A DNA stretch of 64,000 nucleotides from assembly GCA_029866205.1 (NCBI GenBank), contig JARWZT010000011.1, forward strand, positions 186,001 through 250,000. Reading direction: 5' to 3'. The notes beneath the pieces are model-generated. The model saw only the letters and a program-made list of their open reading frames with translations, made no database searches and was not told the DNA's origin. This DNA is from Rhodoferax sp. GTDB taxonomy: Bacteria > Pseudomonadota > Gammaproteobacteria > Burkholderiales > Burkholderiaceae_C. Positions 31,990-41,420 of the stretch are shown in pieces. Position 1 is the first letter of the stretch, and every line of letters starts with the position of its first letter. A program made the position numbers and the translations under genes.

Positions 31990-34626
31990 ATGACCCAAAC
32001 TGCCGCCAGCAACGCCATGAGCGTCGCCGACATCCGCAAGACTTTCCTCGACTTTTTTGCCTCGAAAGGCCACACCGTGGTGGCCAGCAGTCCGCTGGTG
32101 CCGGGCAATGACCCCACGTTGATGTTCACCAACTCGGGCATGGTCCAGTTCAAAGACGTGTTTTTGGGCGCAGACAAGCGCTCCTATGTGCGCGCCGCGT
32201 CTGTGCAGGCCTGCCTGCGTGCCGGCGGCAAGCACAACGACCTGGAAAACGTGGGCTACACCGCGCGCCACCACACGTTTTTTGAGATGCTGGGCAACTG
32301 GAGTTTTGGCGACTATTTCAAGCGGGAGTCCCTGCACTGGGGCTGGGAGTTGCTCACCCAGGTCTATAAGCTGCCGCCCGAGCGCCTGCTGGTCACGGTC
32401 TACATCGACGACGACGAGGCGTATGACATTTGGCACAAAGAGATTGGTCTGCCCGCAGACCGTATCGTGCGCATCGGCGACAACAAGGGCAAAAAATACG
32501 CCTCCGACAACTTCTGGATGATGGCTGACACCGGCCCCTGCGGCCCGTGCTCCGAGATTTTTTACGACCACGGCGAACACATTCCCGGCGGACCCCCAGG
32601 CAGCCCGGGCGAAGACGGCGACCGCTTTATCGAAATCTGGAACCACGTGTTCATGCAGTTCGACATGCAAACCGACGGCAGCCTGGTCAAACTGCCCGCG
32701 CCCTGCGTGGACACCGGCATGGGCCTGGAGCGCCTGGCCGCCATCTTGCAGCACGTGCACAGCAACTACGAAATCGACATTTTTGAGCAGCTCATCGCCG
32801 CCGCCGCCCGCGCCACCGGCTGCGCCGACCTGCAAAACAAGAGCTTGCGCGTGATCGCCGACCACATCCGCGCCACTGCGTTTTTGGTGAGTGACGGCGT
32901 GGTGCCGAGCAACGAAGGCCGCGGCTACGTGCAACGCCGCATCGTGCGCCGGGCCATCCGCCACGGCTACAAGCTGGGCCAAAAGACGCCTTTCTTCCAC
33001 AAGCTGGTGGCCGACGTGGTGCGCCTGATGGGCGATGCCTATCCCAAAATCCGGGCGGAAGAAAAGCGGATTACGGAGGTGCTGCGCGTCGAGGAAGAGC
33101 GCTTTTTCGAGACGCTGGCCACCGGTATGGAAATTTTGGATACGGCACTGGCAAATGGCGTGAAAGTGCTGCCGGGCGATGTGGCCTTCAAGCTGCACGA
33201 CACCTTTGGTTTTCCGCTGGACCTGACCAACGACGTGTGCCGCGAGCGCGATGTGGATGTGGATGCCGCAGGTTTTGACGCCGCCATGGACCGCCAAAAA
33301 ACCCAGGCCCGCGCTGCTGGCAAATTCAAGCAAGACCGCGCGCTGGACTACACCGGCGCCGGTAACGTGTTTGTCGGCTACGAACACCTTGGACAGACCG
33401 CCGTCGTTGAAGCCCTGTACTTCGAGGGCGCGCAGGTGCCAGAACTGAAATCGGGCCAGAGCGGTGTGGTCGTGTTGGACGTGACGCCCTTTTACGCCGA
33501 GAGCGGTGGCCAGGTGGGTGACGTAGGCACGCTGAGCGGTGCGGCCTCCGTGTTTGCGGTGGACGACACGCAAAAGATCAAGGCGGATGTGTTTGGCCAC
33601 CACGGCAGCGTGCAAAGTGGCAGCCTCAAAGTCGGCGACGCGGTGCAGGCGCAGGTGAATGCGGGCTTGCGTGCCGCGTCCATGCGCAACCACTCGGCTA
33701 CGCATTTGATGCACGAGGCCCTGCGCGAAGTGCTGGGTGACCATGTGCAGCAAAAGGGCTCGCTGGTCACGCCCGAGCGCACGCGCTTTGACTTTGCCCA
33801 CAACGCACCGGTCACGGACGCGCAAATTCGCCAGATCGAAGCCTTCGTCAACGGCCAAATTTTGCACAACGCGGCCACCCGCGCTGAGCTGATGGACATT
33901 GAAGCCGCCAAAACCACCGGCGCCCAGATGCTGTTTGGCGAGAAATACGGCGAAATCGTGCGCGTGCTCGAAATCGGCACCACGCGCGAACTCTGTGGCG
34001 GCACCCACGTGGCGCGTACCGGTGATATTGGCTTGTTCAAGGTGGTGGCCGAGAGCGGTGTGGCCTCGGGCGTGCGCCGCATGGAGGCGGTCACTGGCGA
34101 GCATGCGCTGGCCTATTTGCAGCAGCTGGAAGATACCGTGGCCAGCGCCGCCCATGCGCTCAAAACTCCGGTAGCCGAGCTGGGCAGCCGCATCCACAGC
34201 ACGGTGGAACACATCAAGGCGCTGGAAAAAGAAATTGCGGCCCTCAAAGGCAAGCTTGCCTCTGCGCAGGGCGACGAGCTGCTGACGCAGGCGACCGACA
34301 TCAACGGCGTCAAGTTTTTGGCAGCGCGTCTGGACGGCGCCGACGTCAAAACCCTGCGCGACACCATGGACAAGCTCAAGGACAAGCTCAAAACCGCGGT
34401 CATCGTGCTGGGCGTGGCCGAGGGCGACAAGGTGCAAATCGCCGTGGGCGTGACGCCGGACACCACGGGCAAAGTCAAGGCGGGTGAACTGGTCAACTTT
34501 TTGGCGGCGCAAGTGGGCGGTAAAGGCGGCGGCAAGCCCGACATGGCCATGGCCGGCGGCACCGAACCCGCCCAACTGGACGCGGCCTTGGCCAGCGCCC
34601 AGGCCTGGGTGGCCAGCAAGCTGTAA
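31990..34626 (+). CDS. alaS: alanyl-tRNA synthetase
   Basis: 878 residues. The catalytic core ([37 protein letters not shown] as class II motif 2, [12 protein letters not shown] as motif 3) is followed by the tRNA-recognition region. The editing domain has [11 protein letters not shown] and [13 protein letters not shown] metal ligands, and the C-terminal Ala-rich oligomerisation domain ends the protein. All editing residues are present. ATG 31990 (MTQTA) gives the family length; ATG 32017 within it is a possible alternative. It follows the alcohol dehydrogenase on the same strand after 120 bases. Confidence 0.97.
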   Translation: MTQTAASNAMSVADIRKTFLDFFASKGHTVVASSPLVPGNDPTLMFTNSGMVQFKDVFLGADKRSYVRAASVQACLRAGGKHNDLENVGYTARHHTFFEMLGNWSFGDYFKRESLHWGWELLTQVYKLPPERLLVTVYIDDDEAYDIWHKEIGLPADRIVRIGDNKGKKYASDNFWMMADTGPCGPCSEIFYDHGEHIPGGPPGSPGEDGDRFIEIWNHVFMQFDMQTDGSLVKLPAPCVDTGMGLERLAAILQHVHSNYEIDIFEQLIAAAARATGCADLQNKSLRVIADHIRATAFLVSDGVVPSNEGRGYVQRRIVRRAIRHGYKLGQKTPFFHKLVADVVRLMGDAYPKIRAEEKRITEVLRVEEERFFETLATGMEILDTALANGVKVLPGDVAFKLHDTFGFPLDLTNDVCRERDVDVDAAGFDAAMDRQKTQARAAGKFKQDRALDYTGAGNVFVGYEHLGQTAVVEALYFEGAQVPELKSGQSGVVVLDVTPFYAESGGQVGDVGTLSGAASVFAVDDTQKIKADVFGHHGSVQSGSLKVGDAVQAQVNAGLRAASMRNHSATHLMHEALREVLGDHVQQKGSLVTPERTRFDFAHNAPVTDAQIRQIEAFVNGQILHNAATRAELMDIEAAKTTGAQMLFGEKYGEIVRVLEIGTTRELCGGTHVARTGDIGLFKVVAESGVASGVRRMEAVTGEHALAYLQQLEDTVASAAHALKTPVAELGSRIHSTVEHIKALEKEIAALKGKLASAQGDELLTQATDINGVKFLAARLDGADVKTLRDTMDKLKDKLKTAVIVLGVAEGDKVQIAVGVTPDTTGKVKAGELVNFLAAQVGGKGGGKPDMAMAGGTEPAQLDAALASAQAWVASKL

Positions 34627-34637
34627 AGCGCCCCAGC

Positions 34638-35210
34638 ATGGCGCTGCTGCCCCGGTCCCGGCGCGGGCTGCTGCTGGCCAGTGTGGCCGCTGCCCTGTCG
34701 GGTCCGGTCGTGGCGCAGAGTGGTTTTGAGGTGCAGGCATGGCCGGCCCAAAGGGTGGCCCCCACCCTGGCCGGACTCGACAGCACGGGCAAGCCGCTGT
34801 TGTTATCGGACCTGCGAGGTCAGGCGCTGGTGATCAACTTCTGGGCGACTTGGTGCGAACCTTGCCGCGACGAAATGCCCTCGTTGGCGCAACTCTCGCA
34901 ATCCCAGGCGGGCAAAGTCCGCGTATTGACGGTCAATTACAAAGAATCCAGCGCCACGGTGGCCCAATTTGTGGCGGCCACCGGACTCAGCACTTCAGTG
35001 CTGCGCGACCCTGATGGTGCTTTGGCGCGCGCCTGGGGGATCCGGGTATTTCCGTCCACGGTCTTGGTTGGCGCGGACGGCACGGTGCTCGGCATCGTTC
35101 GGGGTGCGCTGGACTGGCACGGCGCTGCCGCTGCGCGACTTATTGCGCCTCTGATGCCAGGTGTTGGAGCAAGCGCTGGGCCAAGGCCTGGGCCTGCGGC
35201 TCAGCGCTAG
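34638..35210 (+). CDS. TlpA-like thiol:disulfide oxidoreductase (exported)
   Basis: 190 residues. A signal peptide (about 1-27, LLLASVAAALSGPVVAQ) is followed by a TlpA/ResA thioredoxin domain with FWATWCEPCRDEMPSL (CxxC = CEPC), VNYKESSATVAQF, and the cis-Pro in FPSTVLVGADG. It is probably a periplasmic reductase for cytochrome c maturation or other disulfides. It starts 11 bases after the alaS stop. Its last 71 bases overlap the 3' end of a convergent thioredoxin-like gene, which is unusual for two redox proteins of related fold. Confidence 0.88.
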   Translation: MALLPRSRRGLLLASVAAALSGPVVAQSGFEVQAWPAQRVAPTLAGLDSTGKPLLLSDLRGQALVINFWATWCEPCRDEMPSLAQLSQSQAGKVRVLTVNYKESSATVAQFVAATGLSTSVLRDPDGALARAWGIRVFPSTVLVGADGTVLGIVRGALDWHGAAAARLIAPLMPGVGASAGPRPGPAAQR

Positions 35211-35514
35211 GCGCACGGTCGGTGCTCAGTTGTGTCTGCAGGATGCGGCGTAGCGTATCAATGTGCGGCGTGAGCGTGCCAAAAAAACGGGCCTGACCAT
35301 CGGCCACCACCAGCAAGGTGGGAAAGTTGTCGACTTCTATCGGATCCACCAGATCGGACTCGTCCTCAATGTCGATCCAGACAAATCGGGCCTCAGAAAA
35401 CTCGGTCTGGAGCTGGTCAAACAGGGGGCGGTAGTCGCGGCAGGTACCGCACCATTGTGCGCACAGGCAGGCTACCAGCAGGCGGGGCAAAGGGGACGAC
35501 GTGGCGTTCGGCAT
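35140..35514 (-). CDS. thioredoxin family protein
   Basis: 124 residues. The thioredoxin fold is shown by CAQWCGTCRDYRPLFDQ (CGTC redox site) and FPTLLVVADGQARFFGTL with the cis-Pro. There is no signal peptide, so cytosolic, unlike the TlpA neighbour. It has a C-terminal tail of about 20 residues rich in Ala/Gln/Leu, which lies inside the TlpA coding overlap and could be recently extended. ATG 35514. Confidence 0.85.
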   Translation of the reverse strand: MPNATSSPLPRLLVACLCAQWCGTCRDYRPLFDQLQTEFSEARFVWIDIEDESDLVDPIEVDNFPTLLVVADGQARFFGTLTPHIDTLRRILQTQLSTDRAPSAEPQAQALAQRLLQHLASEAQ

Positions 35515-35629
35515 GGGAGCGATGATGGCAGAAGTTGGCGCGGTTATGAGGATATGCGCCCTACGACAGTGCGAGGTTTTACACTAGCAGGTTCGCCGCT
35601 GCGGCATTTTGAATCTCCCCAAGGCCCCC

Positions 35630-36406
35630 ATGAGTGCATTTTTAGAAGAAACGGTGCTGAGCGTGCACCATTGGACTGACCGACTTTTCAGCTTCACCAC
35701 CACCCGCGACACGGCACTGCGCTTTTCCAACGGGCACTTCACCATGATCGGCCTGCGCGGCGACAACGGCAAACCCCTGCTGCGCGCCTACAGCATCGCC
35801 AGCGCCAACTATGAAGAACATCTCGAGTTTTTGAGCATCAAGGTGCCCGACGGCCCGCTCACCTCCAAGCTGCAACATATTCAGGTCGGTGACAAGATCG
35901 TGGTGGGCCGCAAGCCCACCGGAACCTTGCTGATTGACTACCTGCTCAAGGGCAAAAACCTGTACCTGATTGGCACTGGGACGGGTGTTGCGCCGTTTTT
36001 GAGCATCGTGCGCGATCCGGCCACCTACGAGCAGTATGAAAAAGTGATTTTGGTGCACGGTGTGCGCCAAGTGTCCGAATTGGCGTATTACGAGTACCTG
36101 ACCCACGAGCTGCCAGACCACGAGTTTCTGGGCGATATGGTGCGCGAGCAATTGCTGTACTACCCCACCGTCACGCGTGAGCCTTTCAAAAACCAGGGTC
36201 GGGTGACCGATTTGCTGGCAACAGGCAAGCTCCAGGCCGATTTAGACTTGCCCAAATTTGACCCGGCCCATGACCGAGTCATGCTCTGCGGCAGCCCGGA
36301 AATGCTGCGCGACCTGAAAAAGATGCTCGAAGAGCGCGGCTTCATGGAAGGCAACACCACCAAACAGGGCGACTTTGTGATTGAGCGCGCTTTTGTTGAG
36401 CAATAG
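35630..36406 (+). CDS. fpr: ferredoxin--NADP reductase
   Basis: 258 residues. The FAD-binding domain has the RAYSIAS motif, and the NADP domain has IGTGTGVAPFLSIVRD, VHGVRQVSELAY and the LCGSPEMLRDLK nucleotide site. It ends FVIERAFVEQ, where an aromatic C-terminal region stacks on FAD in bacterial FPRs. It transfers electrons between NADPH and ferredoxin or flavodoxin in the cytosol. ATG 35630 (MSAFLEETV) is used; an upstream TTG at 35609 would add seven residues. Confidence 0.93.
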   Translation: MSAFLEETVLSVHHWTDRLFSFTTTRDTALRFSNGHFTMIGLRGDNGKPLLRAYSIASANYEEHLEFLSIKVPDGPLTSKLQHIQVGDKIVVGRKPTGTLLIDYLLKGKNLYLIGTGTGVAPFLSIVRDPATYEQYEKVILVHGVRQVSELAYYEYLTHELPDHEFLGDMVREQLLYYPTVTREPFKNQGRVTDLLATGKLQADLDLPKFDPAHDRVMLCGSPEMLRDLKKMLEERGFMEGNTTKQGDFVIERAFVEQ

Positions 36407-36456
36407 CCAGGCTGGTTCGCAGTTCCCTTTCCCAACAAAACCAGAACAAGCCCGCC

Positions 36457-37476
36457 ATGAAAAAAATTGACGTCTACGCCATCGGCAACGCCTTGGTCGA
36501 CTCGGAGTACGAAGTGTCTGAGGCCCTGCTGGCGAGCGCCGGTGTGGCCAAGCGGCACATGACCCTGATTGACGCGCCGCGCCGCGCCGAGCTGCTGCAC
36601 CACATGCAGGGCTTGCACAGCCGTCGCACGGGCGGGGGATCTGCGGGCAATACGGCGGTCGCGGTCGCGCAGTTTGGAGGCAAGGCGTTCTATTCGTGTC
36701 GCGTCGCCGACGACGAGTTGGGGGCTTTTTACGCCCAGGATCTGGCAAGCCACGGGGTGGCCAGTAACCTGAGCCACATGGCGGCACCCGCCGGCCAGAC
36801 TGGCGTGTGCCTGGTGATGGTCACGCCGGATGCCGAGCGCAGCATGAGCACCTTTTTGGGTGCCACCGCCGAACTCGACCACAGCGCCCTGCATCCCCAG
36901 GACATTGTCCGTTCGAAGGTGTATTACATGGAGGGCTATCTGGCCGCTTCACCCACCGGCTTGGACGCGGCGCTGCGTGGGCGCGCCATTGCGGCTGAGG
37001 CGGGTGTGGCGTTGGCCTTGACGCTCAGCGACATGAGCATGATCCAGTTTTGCCGACCGGGCCTCGAAGCCATGTTGGGCGCCCTGCCCGAGGGCCATCC
37101 ATCAGCTCCGCTGGACTACCTTTTTTGCAATGAAGAAGAAGCCCAAGTCTGGTGTGGTGCCCAGGAATTTGAGGAGGTATGTGTCCGCATGGCCCCGCTG
37201 GCGCGCGTGGTGTGCCTGACGCGCAGTGCCAAGGGCAGCGTCATACTGGAAAACGGAGAGCGTACCGTGGTGCCCCCAGTAGCAATCAAGGCGCTGGACA
37301 GCAATGGCGCGGGTGACATGTTTGCCGGCGCATTTTTGTACGCCGTAACCCAGGGCCAAAGCCTTAAGGAGGCCGCTGCCTTGGGCAACTATGCCGCCGC
37401 CCAGGTGGTTGCGCAGTATGGAAACCGCCTGAGTGCCGCGTCCGTGGCAGCGGTCAAGGCGCAGTTTGCGGCCTGA
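36457..37476 (+). CDS. PfkB family carbohydrate/adenosine kinase
   Basis: 339 residues. PfkB family: N-terminal IDVYAIGNALVDSEYEV, the substrate region TGGGSAGNTAVAVAQFGG, and the C-terminal NGAGDMFAGAFLYAVTQG (anion hole and catalytic Asp). The first half resembles adenosine kinases (GGSAGNTA, lid of AdoK). Substrate is a nucleoside or sugar; adenosine kinase is the favoured guess. It follows fpr by 50 bases. ATG 36457. Confidence 0.85.
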   Translation: MKKIDVYAIGNALVDSEYEVSEALLASAGVAKRHMTLIDAPRRAELLHHMQGLHSRRTGGGSAGNTAVAVAQFGGKAFYSCRVADDELGAFYAQDLASHGVASNLSHMAAPAGQTGVCLVMVTPDAERSMSTFLGATAELDHSALHPQDIVRSKVYYMEGYLAASPTGLDAALRGRAIAAEAGVALALTLSDMSMIQFCRPGLEAMLGALPEGHPSAPLDYLFCNEEEAQVWCGAQEFEEVCVRMAPLARVVCLTRSAKGSVILENGERTVVPPVAIKALDSNGAGDMFAGAFLYAVTQGQSLKEAAALGNYAAAQVVAQYGNRLSAASVAAVKAQFAA

Positions 37477-37527
37477 GGTCGACCCCAATATCGCCACCGG
37501 CGCCGTAACGCCGGCGCTGACCTGAAG

Positions 37528-38388
37528 CTATTCTTTGGGTGCTGACAGCGTCTGACGCACGGTGGCCTTGTCGCCTGCGCTGGCGAATTTGCTGTACTTT
37601 CCCAGCATGCCCACCAATTGGCCGTAGACCCGCGGCGCGCCGGCGATGCATTCTTGCTGGTCCAAAAAGTCAGCTTCCCCGGTGAAGTTGCCAACCAGTC
37701 CCCCCGCCTCGGTCACCAGCAGCGAACCGGCTGCCACGTCCCAAGGCTGCAGGCCGCGCTCAAAAAATCCGTCGGTATACCCCGCCGCCACATAGGCCAG
37801 GTCCAGTGCTGCCGCACCCGGACGACGAATGCCAGCCGTGCGTTGCATCACGTCGCCCATCATGGCCAGGTACTCCTGGAAATTGTCGCCTTCGCGGAAC
37901 GGAAAACCGGTCGAAATCAGGCACCCCTTGAGTTCGGTCCGCTTGGATACACGGATGCGCCGGTCGTTCAAAAACGCACCGCGTCCCCGGGTGGCGGTGA
38001 ACAGGTCGTTGCGGGTTGGGTCATAGACCACGGCTTGCTCGACCTTGCCGTTGACCGCCAGCGCAATGCTGACGCAATAAATGGGCAGGCCGTGAATGAA
38101 GTTGGTGGTGCCGTCCAGCGGATCGATGATCCAGACGTATTCGGAGTCCTGTGCGCCATGTTCGCGGCCAGATTCTTCGGCCCAGATGGCGTGGCCCGGA
38201 TAGGCGGCGAGCAAGGTGTCGATGATCGCCTTCTCTGCGGCGTGGTCGACTTCGGTGACGAAATCGTTGGCCTTCTTTTGGGAAACCCGAACCGCTTCAA
38301 TATCCAAAGCGGCGCGATTGATGATGTTACCAGCGGCGCGAGCGGCCTTGATGGCCACATTGATCATGGGGTGCAGATTGAGCGACAT
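37528..38388 (-). CDS. suhB: inositol-1-monophosphatase (SuhB)
   Basis: 286 residues. Metal-binding motifs are [39 protein letters not shown] (metal site) and [15 protein letters not shown]. This is the SuhB length and order. It dephosphorylates inositol-1-phosphate and, in E. coli, associates with the rRNA antitermination machinery. The start at ATG 38388 (MSLNLHP) is used; ATG 38367 ([13 protein letters not shown]) is equally plausible and neither has a strong ribosome-binding site. Longer frames to 39450 are not real. Divergent from trmJ. Confidence 0.93.
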   Translation of the reverse strand: MSLNLHPMINVAIKAARAAGNIINRAALDIEAVRVSQKKANDFVTEVDHAAEKAIIDTLLAAYPGHAIWAEESGREHGAQDSEYVWIIDPLDGTTNFIHGLPIYCVSIALAVNGKVEQAVVYDPTRNDLFTATRGRGAFLNDRRIRVSKRTELKGCLISTGFPFREGDNFQEYLAMMGDVMQRTAGIRRPGAAALDLAYVAAGYTDGFFERGLQPWDVAAGSLLVTEAGGLVGNFTGEADFLDQQECIAGAPRVYGQLVGMLGKYSKFASAGDKATVRQTLSAPKE

Positions 38389-38499
38389 AAATTGTGGGGT
38401 GAAGAACAGAAAAAGAGTCGCGCTGGCGATGCAGCGCGGCGGGGACGCCAAATCGTGGGACACGCAAGGCGACAATAGCTGGATTTTACCCGCCCACCC

Positions 38500-39360
38500 A
38501 TGCGCTCTGATTCGCCGCCACCCAGCACCGCCGGTTTGCACACCCGCTTCATCCTGATAGAGACCAGCCATGCTGGCAATGTGGGTGCGGCGGCGCGCGC
38601 CATGAAGACCATGGGCTTTGACGACCTGGTGCTTGTGGCGCCGCGCTGGCCCAATGTGTTGCGCCGCGAAGAAACCATCCAACGGGCCAGCGGCGCCCTG
38701 GATGTGCTCGAAAAATGCCGCATCGTGGAGACCTTGGACGAAGCCCTTGAGGGGGTGGACCACCTGTGCGCCACTGCCATGACGCCGCGTGACTTCGGCC
38801 CGCCCACGCGCTGGCCGCGAGAACACTTTGCCCAGCTGATGCTTGCGCCCGAAGGAGCAGGCGACGATCGCGTTGGCCCTGCGCACGCTGGTGTAGCGTT
38901 CCTGTTCGGGTCCGAACGCTTTGGGATGCGCAACGAGGACGTGTATCGCTGCCACGCTTGTCTGAGTATTCCCAGCAACCCCCAGTTTGGTTCGCTCAAT
39001 ATTGGCGCCGCCTTGCAGGTTATTGCCTACGAATGGCGGCTGGCCCTGGGCGGCTTTGGCGCCCCGGTGCCGGCATCGGCGCGCCCCGTCGTGCAAGGCC
39101 AGACCGGTGCACTCGCGGATGCCGCGCAGGTGGCCGGGATGCTCACCCATTTGGAGCAGGCCTTGGTGGAACTGGGTTTTCTGGACCCCGAAGCACCCAA
39201 AAAGCTCATGCCGCGCCTGAACCAGCTCTTCAACCGCGCGGCTGTCACCCAGGAAGAAATCCATATCCTGCGTGGCATTGCCAAGGCGGTGATGCAGCAG
39301 GCGGAACAGCTGCGCTTGGGCAATAACCTGCCAGAAGGCGGCAGGGGCGCCACGGGATAG
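38500..39360 (+). CDS. trmJ: tRNA (cytidine/uridine-2'-O-)-methyltransferase TrmJ
   Basis: 286 residues, SPOUT family. [23 protein letters not shown] and [10 protein letters not shown] open the SpoU domain. [15 protein letters not shown] and [22 protein letters not shown] form the trefoil-knot AdoMet site. A C-terminal helical extension follows. It methylates ribose at position 32 of certain tRNAs. It is divergent from suhB across 111 bases and ends 10 bases before cysE. ATG 38500. Confidence 0.92.
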   Translation: MRSDSPPPSTAGLHTRFILIETSHAGNVGAAARAMKTMGFDDLVLVAPRWPNVLRREETIQRASGALDVLEKCRIVETLDEALEGVDHLCATAMTPRDFGPPTRWPREHFAQLMLAPEGAGDDRVGPAHAGVAFLFGSERFGMRNEDVYRCHACLSIPSNPQFGSLNIGAALQVIAYEWRLALGGFGAPVPASARPVVQGQTGALADAAQVAGMLTHLEQALVELGFLDPEAPKKLMPRLNQLFNRAAVTQEEIHILRGIAKAVMQQAEQLRLGNNLPEGGRGATG

Positions 39361-39370
39361 ACTTGTGCCC

Positions 39371-40138
39371 ATGTTCTCTCGCATCCGCTCCGACATCCAG
39401 TGCATTCTCGACCGCGACCCGGCGGCACGCAGCACCTGGGAAGTCGTCACTTGTTACCCCGGCCTCCATGCCGTGGTGTTGCACCGTCCTGCGCATTGGT
39501 TCTGGACCCACGGATTTCTTTGGCTGGGGCGCTTTACTTCGCATATGGCGCGCTTTTTCACCGGTATTGAAATCCACCCCGGAGCCAAGATTGGCGAGCG
39601 TGTTTTTTTTGACCACGCCATGGGCACCGTGGTGGGCGAGACGGCAGAAATCGGCGATGGTTGCACCATTTACCAAGGCGTCACTTTGGGGGGCACCTCG
39701 CTGTACAAAGGTGCCAAACGCCATCCCACCTTGGGCAAAGACGTGGTGGTGAGCGCTGGCGCCAAGGTGCTGGGTGGATTTGAAGTGGGAGACGGCGCCA
39801 AGATTGGCAGCAATGCGGTGGTAATCAAGCCGGTTCCGGCAGGAGCCACGGCGGTCGGGATACCGGCGCGCATCGTGCAAAGCAAAGCGGGAGAGAGCGC
39901 CGATGTGGCCGCGCAGCAGCCCAAGTTCAGCGCCTACGGCATCACCCAGGAAGACGATCCGGTCAGCCAGGCCCTGCGTGGCCTGATCGACAGTGCGTCG
40001 AGCCAGGACCACCAAATTGCCTTGCTGTGGCAGGCGCTGGAAAAGCTGTGCCAAAACCAGCAGGTGAATATGCCCGGCGACGCCGCGCGCAGTGAGTGCT
40101 TCGAGGCCGAGCGGCTCAACCAGCTGGTGGGCAAATAG
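39371..40138 (+). CDS. cysE: serine O-acetyltransferase
   Basis: 255 residues. N-terminal helices ([20 protein letters not shown]) are followed by a left-handed beta-helix: [70 protein letters not shown]-terminal helical tail of about 80 residues ([17 protein letters not shown] onward) is longer than in E. coli CysE. It makes O-acetylserine, the cysteine precursor. ATG 39371; GTG 39365 is an alternative. It follows trmJ closely. Confidence 0.93.
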   Translation: MFSRIRSDIQCILDRDPAARSTWEVVTCYPGLHAVVLHRPAHWFWTHGFLWLGRFTSHMARFFTGIEIHPGAKIGERVFFDHAMGTVVGETAEIGDGCTIYQGVTLGGTSLYKGAKRHPTLGKDVVVSAGAKVLGGFEVGDGAKIGSNAVVIKPVPAGATAVGIPARIVQSKAGESADVAAQQPKFSAYGITQEDDPVSQALRGLIDSASSQDHQIALLWQALEKLCQNQQVNMPGDAARSECFEAERLNQLVGK

Positions 40139-40142
40139 GCGA

Positions 40143-40748
40143 TTAGGTGGGGCGTGGCGGACGCTGCGCCGTCTTGGGGCGAAAGGCCTTGCAGACCGCG
40201 TCTACGGTTTCGAGGTACGGTCCGCCGATCAGGTCAATGCAATAGGGCACTGCCGCAAAAATGCCGGGCACCTTGGCGGCGCCGGTATCGTCTTTCAGGC
40301 CTTCCAGCGTTTGGGCGATCGACTTGGGTTGCCCTGGCAGGTTGATGATCAGGCTCTTGCCCCGAATCACCGCCACTTGGCGTGAAAGAATGGCGGTCGG
40401 TACAAAGTGCAGGCTGATTTGGCGCATTTGTTCGCCAAAACCAGGCATTTCCTTGTGGGCTACGGCCAGCGTGGCCTCTGGCGTCACATCGCGCAGGGCG
40501 GGGCCCGTACCGCCGGTGGTGAGCACCAGGCTGCACCCGGCGTCTACCAGCGCGATCAGCGTTGCGCTGATGACTTGCTGTTCATCCGGAATCAAGCGCG
40601 CCTCAAAACTGAGCGGATTGATCAGGGCGCTGCGCAGCCAGTCCTGCAGCGCGGGCAAGCCCAGGTCTTGGTAGACACCGCTGCTCGCGCGGTCGCTGAT
40701 GGAGACGATACCGATCTTGACCGTGTCGGGTGCAGCATGCTGGTTCAT
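40143..40748 (-). CDS. mog: molybdopterin adenylyltransferase
   Basis: 201 residues. MoaB/Mog fold: VKIGIVSISDRASSGVYQD, LVLTTGGTGPALRDVTPEAT (MPT-binding loop), INLPGQPKSIAQTLEGL. It adenylylates molybdopterin before Mo insertion. Its ATG (40748) overlaps the yjgA stop (ATGA), so the two are co-translated. The C-terminus runs to within 5 bases of cysE on the opposite strand. Confidence 0.92.
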   Translation of the reverse strand: MNQHAAPDTVKIGIVSISDRASSGVYQDLGLPALQDWLRSALINPLSFEARLIPDEQQVISATLIALVDAGCSLVLTTGGTGPALRDVTPEATLAVAHKEMPGFGEQMRQISLHFVPTAILSRQVAVIRGKSLIINLPGQPKSIAQTLEGLKDDTGAAKVPGIFAAVPYCIDLIGGPYLETVDAVCKAFRPKTAQRPPRPT

Positions 40749-41398
40749 ACATCGGCCCCGGGGTTGGTAGGCGGCAAGGCATCGTCGTCCACATGGTTTT
40801 CACCCATCAACTGCGCGCGCACCAGCTGGAAAATATCACGGTAGGCCCGGCCGTGGCGTTGCGCCTCGCCGGGGCGTTCCGGTACGGCGTCCTTGCGTGC
40901 CTGGCGAACCAAGGCGCGCAATTGCTGGCTGTCGGTGGACGGGCTCAGGGTGATCCATTGTCCCAGCGCGTCGTCGTCAGCGAGCAAGCGGTCGCGCCAC
41001 ATTTCTGCCTGGTGCAAGGTTTGGGTTTCCAGCGCCGAGGGCGTGTGCTGCTCCACGAGGGCCGTGCGAATTGCGTCATGGGTTTCGGGTTCAAGCTTGC
41101 GCATGAGTTTCCCGATGAACTGCATTTGGCGGCGCTTGCCTTCAAAGTTGCTGATGCGCTTGGCCTCAGCAATCGCTTCGACCAGCTTTTCCGGCAGCGC
41201 CAGACGGGTCAGGAGTTCTGTGCGCAAGGTCAGCAGGTCTTCACCGAGTTTTTGTATTTCGGTGCTTTCGCGCTTAAGGTCGGTGCGGGTCGCATCGTCC
41301 GTGCCTTTGAGTTCGCGCTTGTATTCCAGATCCAAGGCGCTGCCTTCGGCAACAAACTGGCCTTTGACGAAGTAGCCTTTTTTTAATTTTCTTGACAT
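40745..41398 (-). CDS. yjgA: ribosome biogenesis factor YjgA/DarP
   Basis: 217 residues. Highly charged helical protein with the family core RESTEIQKLGEDLLTLRTELL, KLVEAIAEAKRISNFEGKRRQMQFIGKLMRK and DRLLADDDALGQWI. In E. coli it helps late 50S assembly. ATG 41398 (MSRKLKKGY) is the family-typical start. It is divergent from pmbA with only 22 bases between the two ATGs, so promoters must overlap coding DNA. An ATGA overlap couples it to mog. Confidence 0.9.
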   Translation of the reverse strand: MSRKLKKGYFVKGQFVAEGSALDLEYKRELKGTDDATRTDLKRESTEIQKLGEDLLTLRTELLTRLALPEKLVEAIAEAKRISNFEGKRRQMQFIGKLMRKLEPETHDAIRTALVEQHTPSALETQTLHQAEMWRDRLLADDDALGQWITLSPSTDSQQLRALVRQARKDAVPERPGEAQRHGRAYRDIFQLVRAQLMGENHVDDDALPPTNPGADV

Positions 41399-41420
41399 AG
41401 CCAAGTATCATAGCTTCCGC

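Noticed and set aside
30703..34740. 1345-codon open frame antisense to alaS and the alcohol dehydrogenase
   Set aside because: It mirrors two conserved genes on the other strand; third-position GC bias keeps antisense frames open, and the translation is His/Gln/Val-rich with no family resemblance.
36457..37476. Ribokinase or fructokinase call
   Set aside because: General PfkB motifs do not specify the sugar; the N-terminal half looks more like adenosine kinase, so only the family was named.
38389..39450. N-terminal extension of suhB to 640 codons
   Set aside because: The extra part is antisense to trmJ, and the SuhB family starts at about 38388 or 38367.
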